DNA from: an uncultured Treponema sp.
GTDB lineage: Bacteria > Spirochaetota > Spirochaetia > Treponematales > Treponemataceae
Direction of reading: 5' to 3'
Length of the DNA stretch: 64,000 nt
Assembly: GCA_900319625.1 (NCBI GenBank)
Contig: ONPD01000008.1
Location: 48,840-112,839 of the forward strand
Shown here one piece after another: positions 16,821 to 25,225 of the stretch. The translations under genes and the position numbers were made by a program. Every line of letters begins with the position of its first letter. Position 1 is the stretch's first letter. The notes beneath the pieces were generated by a model. It did no database searches. It was given only the letters and a program-made list of their open reading frames with translations, and was not told the origin of the DNA.

Positions 16821-19358
16821 ATGAAAAATAATACAAATGAACTTATTTACGGACAATTTGTAACAAAAGACGGAAATGTGTCTCCTAATCTCAAAAACGT
16901 GAAGATTAAAAATCATTCACTTTTTTCTTCTGATTCTGATATTCACCTTGCGGGCTCTGTGGTAAGCCGCAAAATCCTTTCTGATTCCGAAATCAAAAAA
17001 AATAAGGAAAAGGTTGAAAAACGCCGCCGTAAGAGAGTTGCCGCAATCAATAAGAATATTAAGCACTCTCAAAAGGTTGCAAAGCGGGTTGAAAAACTAA
17101 ATGCAAAAAATCACAAGCTTGCAATGAAGGTTGCAAAAATTGCCGCAAAAAAAGATGCTAAAATCCGCCAGAAGGCAATAAATTCCAGTGTTTCTAAAAA
17201 GGGCTTTTCAATCGGTGTAAAACTTATTTCTATTATATCAGCTCTTGTAATCATCTCTCTGGGACTCATCACCTTCCTGGTTTCAATGTTCGTTTCCGGT
17301 GATACAAGAATCAGCGCGGAAGACAATAACCTTACAATTAACAGCAGAACAGCCGCAGATACGGAAAACCGACTTAAATCTGTAATGTCAAACGTAGGAA
17401 TGTTCTTTGACCTTATTGAAGGCTCCGATGATGATGTCGAGCTTGCAAGAAACGCAGCCCTCTTCTTCCGCCGTAATCAGGATGTTGCGGCAGTTATGGT
17501 TCCTGAGGAAAACTGGCTTTATACTAACAAGGCCTTCTTCCTGAAAAATGAACTTGATGAAAATCAGCTGAGTGATTATGCCGCCTTTGAAGAAGAATCC
17601 GTAAACCTTGCTTCTCAGGGCTCTTACATCCTTAAAAACGCCTCTCCTGTATTTAATCTGCCCCTTATTTCACTTTTCTTCCCTCTGACTTTGAACGGCA
17701 GCTTAAAAAGCGTGCTTGTAATTTATTCAAGTGAAGCCCTTTCAGAAAGCTTTGGAACCGGTTCAATCAATCTTTCCTTCTTTGTAAATAATTACGGAGA
17801 AATCCTCATTCATCCGGATTCAAGCCTTATGATGAATGACGTAAATTACAGTGAAAATTACATCGTAGAGCGTATGAAAGAAAGCACAAACTCTAACGGT
17901 CAGATTACTTTCTTACAGAAGGACGAGGATTCAGATGAAGAAAGTGAATATATCGGAGCCTTCCACAAGCTTTCTAACGGAAGCGGCGCAGTAATTACGG
18001 TCGTAAAAACTTCTGTAATCCTTGAAGCGGTAAATGCCACAACAAGACGAAACGTTTACCTCACACTTGCAATTCTTTCTCTGGCAATTTTCATAATTTA
18101 CGCCTTCTCAAAATCGCTGAGTACTCCGCTCAAAACCCTTACGGCCGTTGCCAACGAAATCAACAAGGCAAACTTCAATACAGAGCTGTTTGAAGAGCTT
18201 AATACAAACCGAAAGGATGAAATCGGTGTCCTTATCCGTTCGACACAGCAGGAACGCGAGATTTTGAATACCGTAACAAAGCTTACGAATAAGGGTGTAA
18301 CTGACGCTATCGTCCTTAAAAAGATTGATTTTGAACCTCACCTCAAGGATATTTCAATTTTCTTCAGTGATATCCGCGGCTTTACGGCAATTTCCGACGG
18401 TTTTAAGAACCGCTTCGGTGAGGAATCTGCCGCAGAAATCATCGGATTTTTGAACGACTATATGAGCCGAATGGTAACCTGTATTACAAATACCGGTGGT
18501 GTAGTTGATAAGTTTGAAGGGGATGCGATTATGGCCTGCTGGGGTGTTCTCCGTAACGATGACCTTGACTGCGAGCTTCCTCTTGAAGAGCATATAGGAA
18601 AAATCCAGAGAAAGACAAACAAGGTACTTTCTGAAGAAGAAAAGGCTGAGCTTATTGCAAAACGAGAGGAATTTGAAAAAACTCACGCCCAGCACATTAT
18701 GGACGACGCAATTTCTGCAATTACAGCTTCGGTTGCAATGCGTTATTCTTTGATGAAGTATAATAAGGATGCGGAAGCCTTTACAAAAGCCCATGAAGGG
18801 GAGCCTCTTGCAAAATACAAGCCTCACATCAGAATTGGTTCGGGTGTAAATACCGGCCGCGCAACCGTAGGTTTTATGGGTTCTGACAACAAGATGGAAT
18901 TTACTTCTATTGGTGATGCAGTAAACTTTGCCAGCCGAACAGAAGCAAGTAACAAGCCTTGTGGTACAGACCTTTTGATTACAGAAGATACTTATAATCT
19001 TTTGAAAAAACGCTACATCCGCTGTCCGGAAAATAATTTTACCATTGCTCCGGAGGATTTGCCTTGCGAGATTCTTGCAGAGCAGATTCCTGTTGAATTT
19101 GAAGTAAAAGGAAAGGGAAGTCAGCATTTCTATGCTGTAGTAAACCTTCCTAATTTTAATATAGAAGAATTCTTTAAGAAAGCTGACCCGGCATTTGAAG
19201 TTGATAAAGACTGTATTAAGGCAGTTGGCCCTGAAGGACCAAAGGACGTTCACGAGCTCAGGTCAATGCTTGGAATTCCGGAACCGGATTTTGGAGGAGT
19301 GAACCTTGATGAAGAAGAAAACAAGATTCAAGTCAAAGACCAAAAATCTGGCTCTTGA
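16821..19358 (+). CDS. membrane-bound class III adenylyl cyclase with HAMP
   Basis: An 845-residue cyclase that probably makes cAMP. A lysine/arginine-rich, coiled-coil-like cytoplasmic N-terminus (about 50-125) precedes a first membrane helix (about 132-157). A periplasmic Cache-like sensor follows, then a second helix (about 411-430), a HAMP linker and the catalytic domain (about 513-770). Both metal Asp residues are present (FFSDIRGF, Asp517; KFEGDAIM, Asp568), as are the base-recognition Lys (VDKFEGD) and Thr (EFTSIGD) of adenylyl cyclases, and the transition-state Asn and Arg in VNFASR. A ~70-residue charged insert interrupts the catalytic domain. The ribosome site is AAAGGTGAG. Its end overlaps the next gene by 50 bases. 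Confidence 0.92.
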   Translation: MKNNTNELIYGQFVTKDGNVSPNLKNVKIKNHSLFSSDSDIHLAGSVVSRKILSDSEIKKNKEKVEKRRRKRVAAINKNIKHSQKVAKRVEKLNAKNHKLAMKVAKIAAKKDAKIRQKAINSSVSKKGFSIGVKLISIISALVIISLGLITFLVSMFVSGDTRISAEDNNLTINSRTAADTENRLKSVMSNVGMFFDLIEGSDDDVELARNAALFFRRNQDVAAVMVPEENWLYTNKAFFLKNELDENQLSDYAAFEEESVNLASQGSYILKNASPVFNLPLISLFFPLTLNGSLKSVLVIYSSEALSESFGTGSINLSFFVNNYGEILIHPDSSLMMNDVNYSENYIVERMKESTNSNGQITFLQKDEDSDEESEYIGAFHKLSNGSGAVITVVKTSVILEAVNATTRRNVYLTLAILSLAIFIIYAFSKSLSTPLKTLTAVANEINKANFNTELFEELNTNRKDEIGVLIRSTQQEREILNTVTKLTNKGVTDAIVLKKIDFEPHLKDISIFFSDIRGFTAISDGFKNRFGEESAAEIIGFLNDYMSRMVTCITNTGGVVDKFEGDAIMACWGVLRNDDLDCELPLEEHIGKIQRKTNKVLSEEEKAELIAKREEFEKTHAQHIMDDAISAITASVAMRYSLMKYNKDAEAFTKAHEGEPLAKYKPHIRIGSGVNTGRATVGFMGSDNKMEFTSIGDAVNFASRTEASNKPCGTDLLITEDTYNLLKKRYIRCPENNFTIAPEDLPCEILAEQIPVEFEVKGKGSQHFYAVVNLPNFNIEEFFKKADPAFEVDKDCIKAVGPEGPKDVHELRSMLGIPEPDFGGVNLDEEENKIQVKDQKSGS

Positions 19359-22191
19359 TTTTCTGGTGTTTTTAGCCTGTGCTTCTGTTTTTGCGGCAAG
19401 CATTTGGCTTTTCTGGAATGATTTAAATAAATCCTCAAGCAGAAGTGATAAGGATGCCATCGCAACTATCACTTTTAAGTATAAGGTGGCCCAGAGAAAA
19501 TTTACCGACCGTGTTGTATGGGAACGACTGCAGCAGAATTCCCCTCTTTACGACCAGGATACAATCCGAACCTCAGATTTAGCCAACGCAACCATCACTT
19601 TTTCCGGCGGCGAAGTTCTTGCCGTTCACGAAAATACTATGGTTCAGATTTTTAAGTCCAGCGACGGCGGCGTAAGGCTTTCTGTCGGTGGCGGCGGAGT
19701 TGACGTAGATACTTCTGATTCAAAGAGCGGAGCAAGCCTTGCAATCCAGATGCAGGATGGAAGTCAGGTTGCACTTGAAGCGGGTAGCCGTCTTAGTGCA
19801 ACTTCCCTTGCGGACGGGCAGTCCAGCCTTCAGCTTCAGAGCGGAAGCGGCGTTGTTTCCGGTGAGGCTTCAAACGTGGCTCTTTCTGCCGGAGAAACTG
19901 TTAAGGTTGAAAAAGGTCAGGTTCAGAAGGTTCCTCTTTCTGTTACCTCTGTTTCTTCTGACCTCTGGATTTTGAACAGCGAAAAAACTCCTTCTCCTGT
20001 TCACCTGGAATGGGTTGCTTCTGAAAGTGACTCTTCTTACGGGGCTATTGAAGAGGAGAATTCAAAACGCTATGTCGTACAGACTTCCCGTTCTAAGGAT
20101 TTTGACGTAATCGATTCTACTATCACTGTTCAGAACCTCAATTATGCAGATATTCCTGTTACTGAAGGAAACGTTTACTGGCGGGTTTATGAAGAAGCCC
20201 AGCCGGAAAAGGCTGTAAATGGAAAAATTCATCTTCAGAATCTTTTTCCGCCAGAGCTTTCTTCTCCGGCAGAAAATTCAGTCTATAAATATAGAAAAAA
20301 TCTTCCTCAGATTCCTTTCAGCTGGGAAGAAAGTCAGCTTGCCCAGTATTATCGCCTTGAAATTTCTGATTCACCTGACTTTTTTAATTCAAAAATTAAA
20401 AAGGATGTTCAGGACTTAAACTGCAATATTTCTGAGCTTGATGAAGGAACCTGGTTCTGGAGGGTAACTCCTTTCTATAATCTTAATAATACAGGATTTA
20501 AAGGTCCTTCAAAAATTTCATCCTTTAAGGTTGCAAAGGCTGACGCAATTACAAATCCTGTTACTGTGAGCCCTGCCGATAATGCAAAGCTTTTTTATGT
20601 AACTGACACTCTTAATACAAGCTTCCGCTGGAAAAAAGAAGATTTGAATGCCCAGTATGAGCTTTTCCTTTCAGATACAGAGGATTTTTCTTCTATTATT
20701 TATTCAACCCTGACAAATGAAAACTCAATTCAGAAGGATTTCAGTGTTGAAAATCTTCCTGTGGGAACTTACTGGTGGAAGGTTTGCCGCTACGAAGTGC
20801 CGGAAGAAGGCCTTGAAAGGGAATGGTCGGATGCTAAGACTTTTGAGGTGGCGCTTTACTCTCCAAAAAAGAGCCGAATCCTTTATCCGCCTGATAATTT
20901 TTATACGGATTCTGAAAACCTTATGCTTACAAGCTTCAGCTGGAAGCCGGGTGATGAATTTAATGGTGAAATTACCGCTTCCGGAACAGACCAGCTTGAA
21001 AGCGTAATTCAGTTCTCTAATAGTCAGGATTTTTCTTCTATAATCTTACAAAAGAAAACTTCTGAAAATCAGATTGATAATCTTTCGCTTGAAGGCGGTA
21101 AGTATTTCTGGCGTGTTGGAATGAGAGCCTCTTCTTCAGCTCCTCTTCAGTTTACTCAGGTTCAGAGCCTTACAGTTTTGAAAGAGCTTCTGCCTGTCAA
21201 TATTTCTTCTCCACTTTCTTCGCAGACCGTTCTGGTATCAGAAGTACGACCTTTGCGTGCCGGCTGGCAGCCTTGTGACAGTGCTGATTACTATGTAGTA
21301 CAGCTTTTTAATAAAAAAGACGGAAGTCTGCTAAGCGAAAGTAAGGTTAAAGATAATTTTGCTGTCTTTAATACTTCTGATTTTATGGATTCAGCTTTGA
21401 TGAATCTTGTATGTTCAGTTCATCCGGTTGCAAATGCCACAGAATATGCTGCTGAAAGGGTAGGAAAAGAAAGCTCTGTAGAATTTTCTATAAGAAAACC
21501 AGATCCTGTAAAGCTTCTTTCTCCGCTTCCTGATTCTAAAATTACAGGCCTTGATGCCCTCAGAAATCCTCTCGCGCTTACCTGGAAAGAAGGCTTTGAC
21601 ATTCCTCAGCGCAGTCAGTTTGTAATTCAAAAATTGCAGCCAGGTGGAAACTATAGGGATTATCACATAATCGAAAATCCTTCTAAGGAAATCAATCTTG
21701 AAGGTCTTACAGCCGGAAGTTACCGCTGGATAATTAATGCCAGCCTTGCCGACGGAAGTCTTGTAAATGCTTCTTCTTACAGCTATTTTAATGTAACTCC
21801 TGTTCCAGAGCTTGAAAGACCAGTTTTAAATGAGCCGGAAAAAGGTTATATTATGAACGCAGACTTTTTCAGAAAGCACAGAAGCCTGAGGTTCAGCTGG
21901 AGTCAGGTTGCAGATGCAACTGATTACACTTTCACGCTTTATAAAAAGACAGCAGATGGTAAACTTCTGCATGTTTCTACAGTTAAGAATGGAAGGGCAA
22001 CTTCTCTGAACTTCAGGGATTTGAAGCTTCTGGATGTTGGTGAATTTGAATGGCAGGTGACTGCATATTCAATTAATAAAAAAGGATTTGAGGAACAGCA
22101 CAGTAAGGCTGCAAGCGGAAGTTTCAGGATCGATATCAAGCTTCCAAAGACTGTAAATGTAAAAAATCCGGGAGAAATCTTCATTGAATAA
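19309..22191 (+). CDS. FecR-domain protein with repeated Fn3/Ig-like modules
   Basis: A 960-residue protein with a basic cytoplasmic start, one membrane helix (about 15-38) and a large periplasmic part. Residues about 55-215 are FecR-like (DTIRTSDLANATITFSGGEVLAVHENTMVQI, then GSQVALEAGSRLSA). After that at least five sandwich modules repeat a pattern of S.P....-.-W......YRLEISDSPDF followed by GTWFWRV or GTYWWKV, as in carbohydrate- or protein-binding Fn3-like domains. The ATG at 19309 follows GGAGGAGTG and lies inside the cyclase gene's end. In T. pallidum a cyclase gene is also reported near a fibronectin-binding protein gene (from memory), which fits this architecture. Confidence 0.85.
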   Translation: MKKKTRFKSKTKNLALDFLVFLACASVFAASIWLFWNDLNKSSSRSDKDAIATITFKYKVAQRKFTDRVVWERLQQNSPLYDQDTIRTSDLANATITFSGGEVLAVHENTMVQIFKSSDGGVRLSVGGGGVDVDTSDSKSGASLAIQMQDGSQVALEAGSRLSATSLADGQSSLQLQSGSGVVSGEASNVALSAGETVKVEKGQVQKVPLSVTSVSSDLWILNSEKTPSPVHLEWVASESDSSYGAIEEENSKRYVVQTSRSKDFDVIDSTITVQNLNYADIPVTEGNVYWRVYEEAQPEKAVNGKIHLQNLFPPELSSPAENSVYKYRKNLPQIPFSWEESQLAQYYRLEISDSPDFFNSKIKKDVQDLNCNISELDEGTWFWRVTPFYNLNNTGFKGPSKISSFKVAKADAITNPVTVSPADNAKLFYVTDTLNTSFRWKKEDLNAQYELFLSDTEDFSSIIYSTLTNENSIQKDFSVENLPVGTYWWKVCRYEVPEEGLEREWSDAKTFEVALYSPKKSRILYPPDNFYTDSENLMLTSFSWKPGDEFNGEITASGTDQLESVIQFSNSQDFSSIILQKKTSENQIDNLSLEGGKYFWRVGMRASSSAPLQFTQVQSLTVLKELLPVNISSPLSSQTVLVSEVRPLRAGWQPCDSADYYVVQLFNKKDGSLLSESKVKDNFAVFNTSDFMDSALMNLVCSVHPVANATEYAAERVGKESSVEFSIRKPDPVKLLSPLPDSKITGLDALRNPLALTWKEGFDIPQRSQFVIQKLQPGGNYRDYHIIENPSKEINLEGLTAGSYRWIINASLADGSLVNASSYSYFNVTPVPELERPVLNEPEKGYIMNADFFRKHRSLRFSWSQVADATDYTFTLYKKTADGKLLHVSTVKNGRATSLNFRDLKLLDVGEFEWQVTAYSINKKGFEEQHSKAASGSFRIDIKLPKTVNVKNPGEIFIE

Positions 22192-23044
22192 AATCAGAAT
22201 TTTCCTTTGTCTGTTTTTCCTCCTTCCTCTTTCTGCATTTTCTGCCGAGCGCCTTGAATGGTCTTCGGATGAAAGCGTACTGGAATATAAGGTTGAACTT
22301 AAAAACCGTAAAACCGGCGAAGTAAAATCCTATACGACTCAGAATAATTATATAGATATTTTTGAAAATGACGGAGAATACGAATTCAGGGTTAAGCCTG
22401 TTGATATGCTGGGCAGGGAAGGAGACTTTTCTTCCTGGCAGTCTTTCAAAATCACAAAGGCAATGACACCTGTGCTTGCCACAATGCCTCCTGCCGCCTG
22501 GAAAATCCCCGAGGCAAGCGCAGATTTAGTTACGCTGCCTGTAGACATTCAGAATGTTTCTGCCAGAACTAAGGTTCAGCTGGTAAATCAGGAAACAAAA
22601 CAGGTTGTGGATGGAAGCCTTGTAATTCAGTCAAAAAACGGTCTTTCAAAGGCAAGCGGAATTAAGGTTCCTCCTCTGCCTGGCGGAGCATGGAAGCTTG
22701 TTGTTACCGATGCCAGCGGAAGAAGCGCTGAATCGGGCATAATTAAAGTTGAAAACCTTAAGGAAGAAAAGCAGAAAAAAGAAGCCCTTGCTAAAGCGGA
22801 GGCGGAAGCAAAGGCGGCTGAAGCGCAGGCTGCAAGGGAAGCTGAACTGGCGGCGGCGGAGAATGTGGTACTTGCGGATGCAGGGGACCTTGCCGGTGTG
22901 GACTCAGCTGCCGGGGCAGAAGCGGGCCTTGCGGAAGATATTCTTGAACAGGGAGTAAAGAAAACAGCTTCCTCCGCTCAGAAAATCAGAATTGAAAAGC
23001 AGATTGCAAAAAAAGTTAGAGGATTCCAGAGGAAAGGAAGGTAG
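22184..23044 (+). CDS. exported protein with Fn3-like start and Ala/Glu-rich coiled tail
   Basis: The 286-residue product has a signal peptide (MNKIRIFLCLFFLLPLSAFS, cleavage after FSA). A short sandwich-like domain follows (LEWSSDESVLEYKVELKNRKTGEV, then YEFRVKPVDMLGREGDFSSW), resembling one module of the preceding FecR protein, and a second beta domain. An Ala/Glu/Lys-rich helix (about 190-235) and a basic C-terminus complete it. The TTG start overlaps the upstream gene by 8 bases, with GGGAGA as ribosome site, so translation is coupled and the product is likely a periplasmic partner. No named family is recognised. Confidence 0.72.
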   Translation: MNKIRIFLCLFFLLPLSAFSAERLEWSSDESVLEYKVELKNRKTGEVKSYTTQNNYIDIFENDGEYEFRVKPVDMLGREGDFSSWQSFKITKAMTPVLATMPPAAWKIPEASADLVTLPVDIQNVSARTKVQLVNQETKQVVDGSLVIQSKNGLSKASGIKVPPLPGGAWKLVVTDASGRSAESGIIKVENLKEEKQKKEALAKAEAEAKAAEAQAAREAELAAAENVVLADAGDLAGVDSAAGAEAGLAEDILEQGVKKTASSAQKIRIEKQIAKKVRGFQRKGR

Positions 23045-23053
23045 AATATTATT

Positions 23054-23473
23054 ATGAAAAAACATTGCAAGAGATTTAAAGCAAACAGAATCGTGGAAAA
23101 TCTTCCCGGTGGAGTTCTGATTTACAAGGCAGACAGAGATAACGAACAGATTCTTTATGCAAACCAGGAAATAATTCATCTTTTTGACTGCGAAGATTAC
23201 GATGATTTCTATAAATATGTAAAGGGTTGCTTTAAGGGTTGTGTTCATCCGGATGATTATGAAAGGACTGAAGATACAATATGGGAGCATATTGATAACA
23301 GTATGCTCAATCGTGATTACGTTATTTACCGAATCATCACGAAAAAAGGAATTATTAAGGAAGTAAATGATTTAGGACGCCTTGTAATCGACAAAAAATA
23401 CGGCGATTTGTTCTATGTATTTATGCACGATTTAGGTCAGAAGGTACAAACTGTAATGAATGCCAGTCATTAG
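23054..23473 (+). CDS. stand-alone PAS-domain protein
   Basis: A 139-residue cytoplasmic protein made of little more than one PAS fold (PAS_3-like: GGVLIYKADRDNEQILYANQEIIHLFDCED, then GCVHPDDYERTED and a YRIITKKGIIKEVNDLGRLV sheet). No output domain is attached, so it would have to act in trans, perhaps on the cyclase encoded upstream (inference). The purine-rich GGAAGG lies 12 bases from the ATG, rather far for a ribosome site, and TAGAAT lies exactly 6 bases before the ATG, so a separate leaderless transcript is possible. Confidence 0.78.
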   Translation: MKKHCKRFKANRIVENLPGGVLIYKADRDNEQILYANQEIIHLFDCEDYDDFYKYVKGCFKGCVHPDDYERTEDTIWEHIDNSMLNRDYVIYRIITKKGIIKEVNDLGRLVIDKKYGDLFYVFMHDLGQKVQTVMNASH

Positions 23474-23490
23474 GATTTTGATTAGAATTT

Positions 23491-24324
23491 ATGATTAAAA
23501 AAACTGCACGACAGCTTATATTTTTCATATTATTTTTATTCTCTTTTTCTGCAGTTTTTGCAAAGGCTTCGGACGAGCTTTATGATGTTCAGATTCAAAA
23601 ACAGGATGATAATTCCGGCTCCTTCGAAGACTATTACTTTTTGAAGACTAAGGGCGATGTGCGGAAGGTGGATATAGAGGCTGAGCTGGAGATAGGAAAG
23701 TACCGCTACAGGATAGGAAGGGAAGGCTCTGAAGAAGACGCTGATTTTTCTGACTGGTTCTATTTTGAAATTGCTGATGAAAGTGAAAAAAGTGGAAAAG
23801 GTCCAGGCTTTGATATTTATGCCGGATATATTTTTCCTGTAATAGTTTTTGATGATGTAATTCCTGATTATATGGGGCAGAGATACTGGCCTTTAAGTGC
23901 TTCTGCAGGACTTGATTTTATTCCATTTAAAACTCGTGCAGGTGATTTTGGAATCGGTCTTAAAGGCTTATATTCGCGTATGGAAAAATCCTTTTCAAAT
24001 TACACTATTTCCGGAAATCTTCTTTCTATATATTTTGATTTGATTTATCAGATAAAATTAAACAGAAGCGGCCGCTGTTTCCTTGATATTCACGGCGGTG
24101 CCGGTCTTCTTTATTTCCTTAATTTTACTATTGATTATGATAATTCTGTTTCTACGAAAAGTCTTAACAGTCTGAATATGAGTTTTGACGCTGGACTTGG
24201 TATAAATGTCCTTATTACAAAACATCTTTTTGCCCGCCTGAACACAAATTTTACTTATTCTCTTATGCAGGATATGACACTTGGAATGGTTATTCCGGAA
24301 CTAAGCATTGGAATCCGTTTCTGA
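23491..24324 (+). CDS. exported protein with predicted outer-membrane beta-barrel
   Basis: A 277-residue product with a signal peptide (MIKKTARQLIFFILFLFSFS, cleavage near VFA). An N-terminal portion resembles the module DADFSDWFYFEIADES seen in the two Fn3-like proteins upstream. From about residue 105 there are alternating aromatic/glycine strands (GFDIYAGYIFPVIVF, DIHGGAGLLYFLNF, LFARLNTNFTYSLM) ending in ...LSIGIRF with a terminal Phe, as expected of an 8-strand barrel. It probably provides the outer-membrane end of the cyclase-FecR cluster (inference). Confidence 0.72.
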   Translation: MIKKTARQLIFFILFLFSFSAVFAKASDELYDVQIQKQDDNSGSFEDYYFLKTKGDVRKVDIEAELEIGKYRYRIGREGSEEDADFSDWFYFEIADESEKSGKGPGFDIYAGYIFPVIVFDDVIPDYMGQRYWPLSASAGLDFIPFKTRAGDFGIGLKGLYSRMEKSFSNYTISGNLLSIYFDLIYQIKLNRSGRCFLDIHGGAGLLYFLNFTIDYDNSVSTKSLNSLNMSFDAGLGINVLITKHLFARLNTNFTYSLMQDMTLGMVIPELSIGIRF

Positions 24325-24337
24325 TAAAGGAAAGCTT

Positions 24338-24868
24338 ATGACTTCAATTATTGTCAGGGATGTTACTGTAAAGGATGCTCCCGCTCTTTTAGAAATTTAT
24401 TCCTGGTATGTAAAAAATACAGCCATTACATATGAATATGACATTCCTTCTCTTGAAGAATTTGAAAGCCGAATTTCAAAAACTCTGGAAAAATTTCCCT
24501 ATATCTGCGCAGAAGCTGATGGAAAAATCCTGGGCTATGCATATGCTGGAAGCTTTCACCCACGTGCCGCCTACCAGTGGTGCGCTGAGCTTTCCATTTA
24601 TGTAGACCGCAACAAGCATAAAGCAGGGCTTGGCCGTCTTCTTTATGATGAACTTGAATCCCGCCTCAAGGAAAAAGGCTTTCTGAATCTTTATGCCTGC
24701 ATTGCCGTTCCAACATGCTCTGATGACGAATATCTGAATCATAACAGTCAGAATTTTCACCAGCATATGGGCTTTGCCACCGTGGGTACCTTCAGGGACT
24801 GCGCCAAAAAATTCGGCCGCTGGTATTCAATGGTCTGGATGGAAAAAATAATCGGGGAACATAAGTAA
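24338..24868 (+). CDS. GNAT N-acetyltransferase (phosphinothricin acetyltransferase-like)
   Basis: A 176-residue GNAT enzyme of the PAT/MnaT group, which acetylates amino acid-like substrates with acetyl-CoA. Hallmarks are IVRDVTVKDAPALLEIYSWY, NTAITYEYD, and AGSFHPRAAYQWCAELSIYVD. The acetyl-CoA loop lies around KAGLGRLLYDELESRL, and SQNFHQHMGFATVGTFRDCAKKFGRWYSMVWME closes the fold. The ATG at 24338 follows AAAGGA. A long poly-A/T stretch and tRNA genes follow. The natural substrate cannot be deduced. Confidence 0.88.
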   Translation: MTSIIVRDVTVKDAPALLEIYSWYVKNTAITYEYDIPSLEEFESRISKTLEKFPYICAEADGKILGYAYAGSFHPRAAYQWCAELSIYVDRNKHKAGLGRLLYDELESRLKEKGFLNLYACIAVPTCSDDEYLNHNSQNFHQHMGFATVGTFRDCAKKFGRWYSMVWMEKIIGEHK

Positions 24869-24908
24869 AAAAAAAATAATTTTTTTTGCAAATTTGTGTT
24901 TTGACCTA

Positions 24909-24937
24909 TTGACCAAAATTAGTGAAGAGTATATATT
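24909..24937 (+). promoter_or_regulatory. tRNA-Asp promoter
   Basis: TTGACC at 24909-24914 and TATATT at 24932-24937, 17 bases apart, would start transcription about 6 bases before the tRNA. A second TTGACC overlaps upstream at 24901. Confidence 0.75.
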
Positions 24938-24949
24938 ATTAAACATCAC

Positions 24950-25023
24950 GCGGGTGTAGCGAAGCTGGTTATCGCGCTGGCCTGTCACGCCGGAGATCAC
25001 GGGTTCGAGCCCCGTCACTCGCG
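24950..25023 (+). tRNA. tRNA-Asp (GTC)
   Basis: A 74-base cloverleaf. The acceptor GCGGGTG pairs with CACTCGC (one G-U), the anticodon loop CTGTCAC gives GTC, the T-arm is ACGGG-TTCGAGC-CCCGT, and the discriminator is G. CCA is not encoded. Confidence 0.96.
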
Positions 25024-25025
25024 CT

Positions 25026-25055
25026 AAAGCCTTCCAATCCGGAAGGCTTTTTTTT
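25026..25055 (+). terminator. terminator after tRNA-Asp
   Basis: Ten-base stem AAAGCCTTCC/GGAAGGCTTT with an AATCC loop and a run of T residues. Confidence 0.88.
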
Positions 25056-25071
25056 ATAGGTATGTATTTTA

Positions 25072-25144
25072 CGGGTATTAGCGCAGCTGGTAGCGCGCGA
25101 CGTTCGGGACGTTGAGGTCGCTGGTTCGAATCCAGTATACCCGA
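25072..25144 (+). tRNA. tRNA-Pro (CGG)
   Basis: A 73-base cloverleaf. The acceptor CGGGTAT pairs with ATACCCG, the anticodon loop TTCGGGA gives CGG, the T-arm has TTCGAAT, and the discriminator is A. CCA is not encoded. It reads Pro CCG codons. Confidence 0.95.
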
Positions 25145-25153
25145 CTATATTAG

Positions 25154-25185
25154 ACGCTTCTAAATATTTAGAAGCGTTTTTTATT
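25154..25185 (+). terminator. terminator after tRNA-Pro
   Basis: A perfect 24-base palindrome with 12-base arms (ACGCTTCTAAAT) followed by a T-run. Confidence 0.88.
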
Positions 25186-25189
25186 TTAA

Positions 25190-25225
25190 ATGACATTGAG
25201 CGCTTACCGATGTTATAATTTACCT
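25190..25225 (+). promoter_or_regulatory. leaderless promoter of recX
   Basis: TATAAT at 25214-25219, preceded by TG one base upstream (extended -10), with ATGACA (25190-25195) 18 bases away. The ATG begins 6 bases after the hexamer, so the predicted start site coincides with the A of ATG. No ribosome site exists. Confidence 0.65.

Noticed and set aside
18354..19253. A 299-codon minus-strand frame inside the cyclase gene
   Set aside because: Cys/Phe/Asn-rich antisense translation; the cyclase catalytic motifs lie on the other strand.
24869..25190. tRNA region as a possible integration site (attachment site)
   Set aside because: No integrase, no repeat of the tRNA 3' ends and no foreign cargo are visible nearby.
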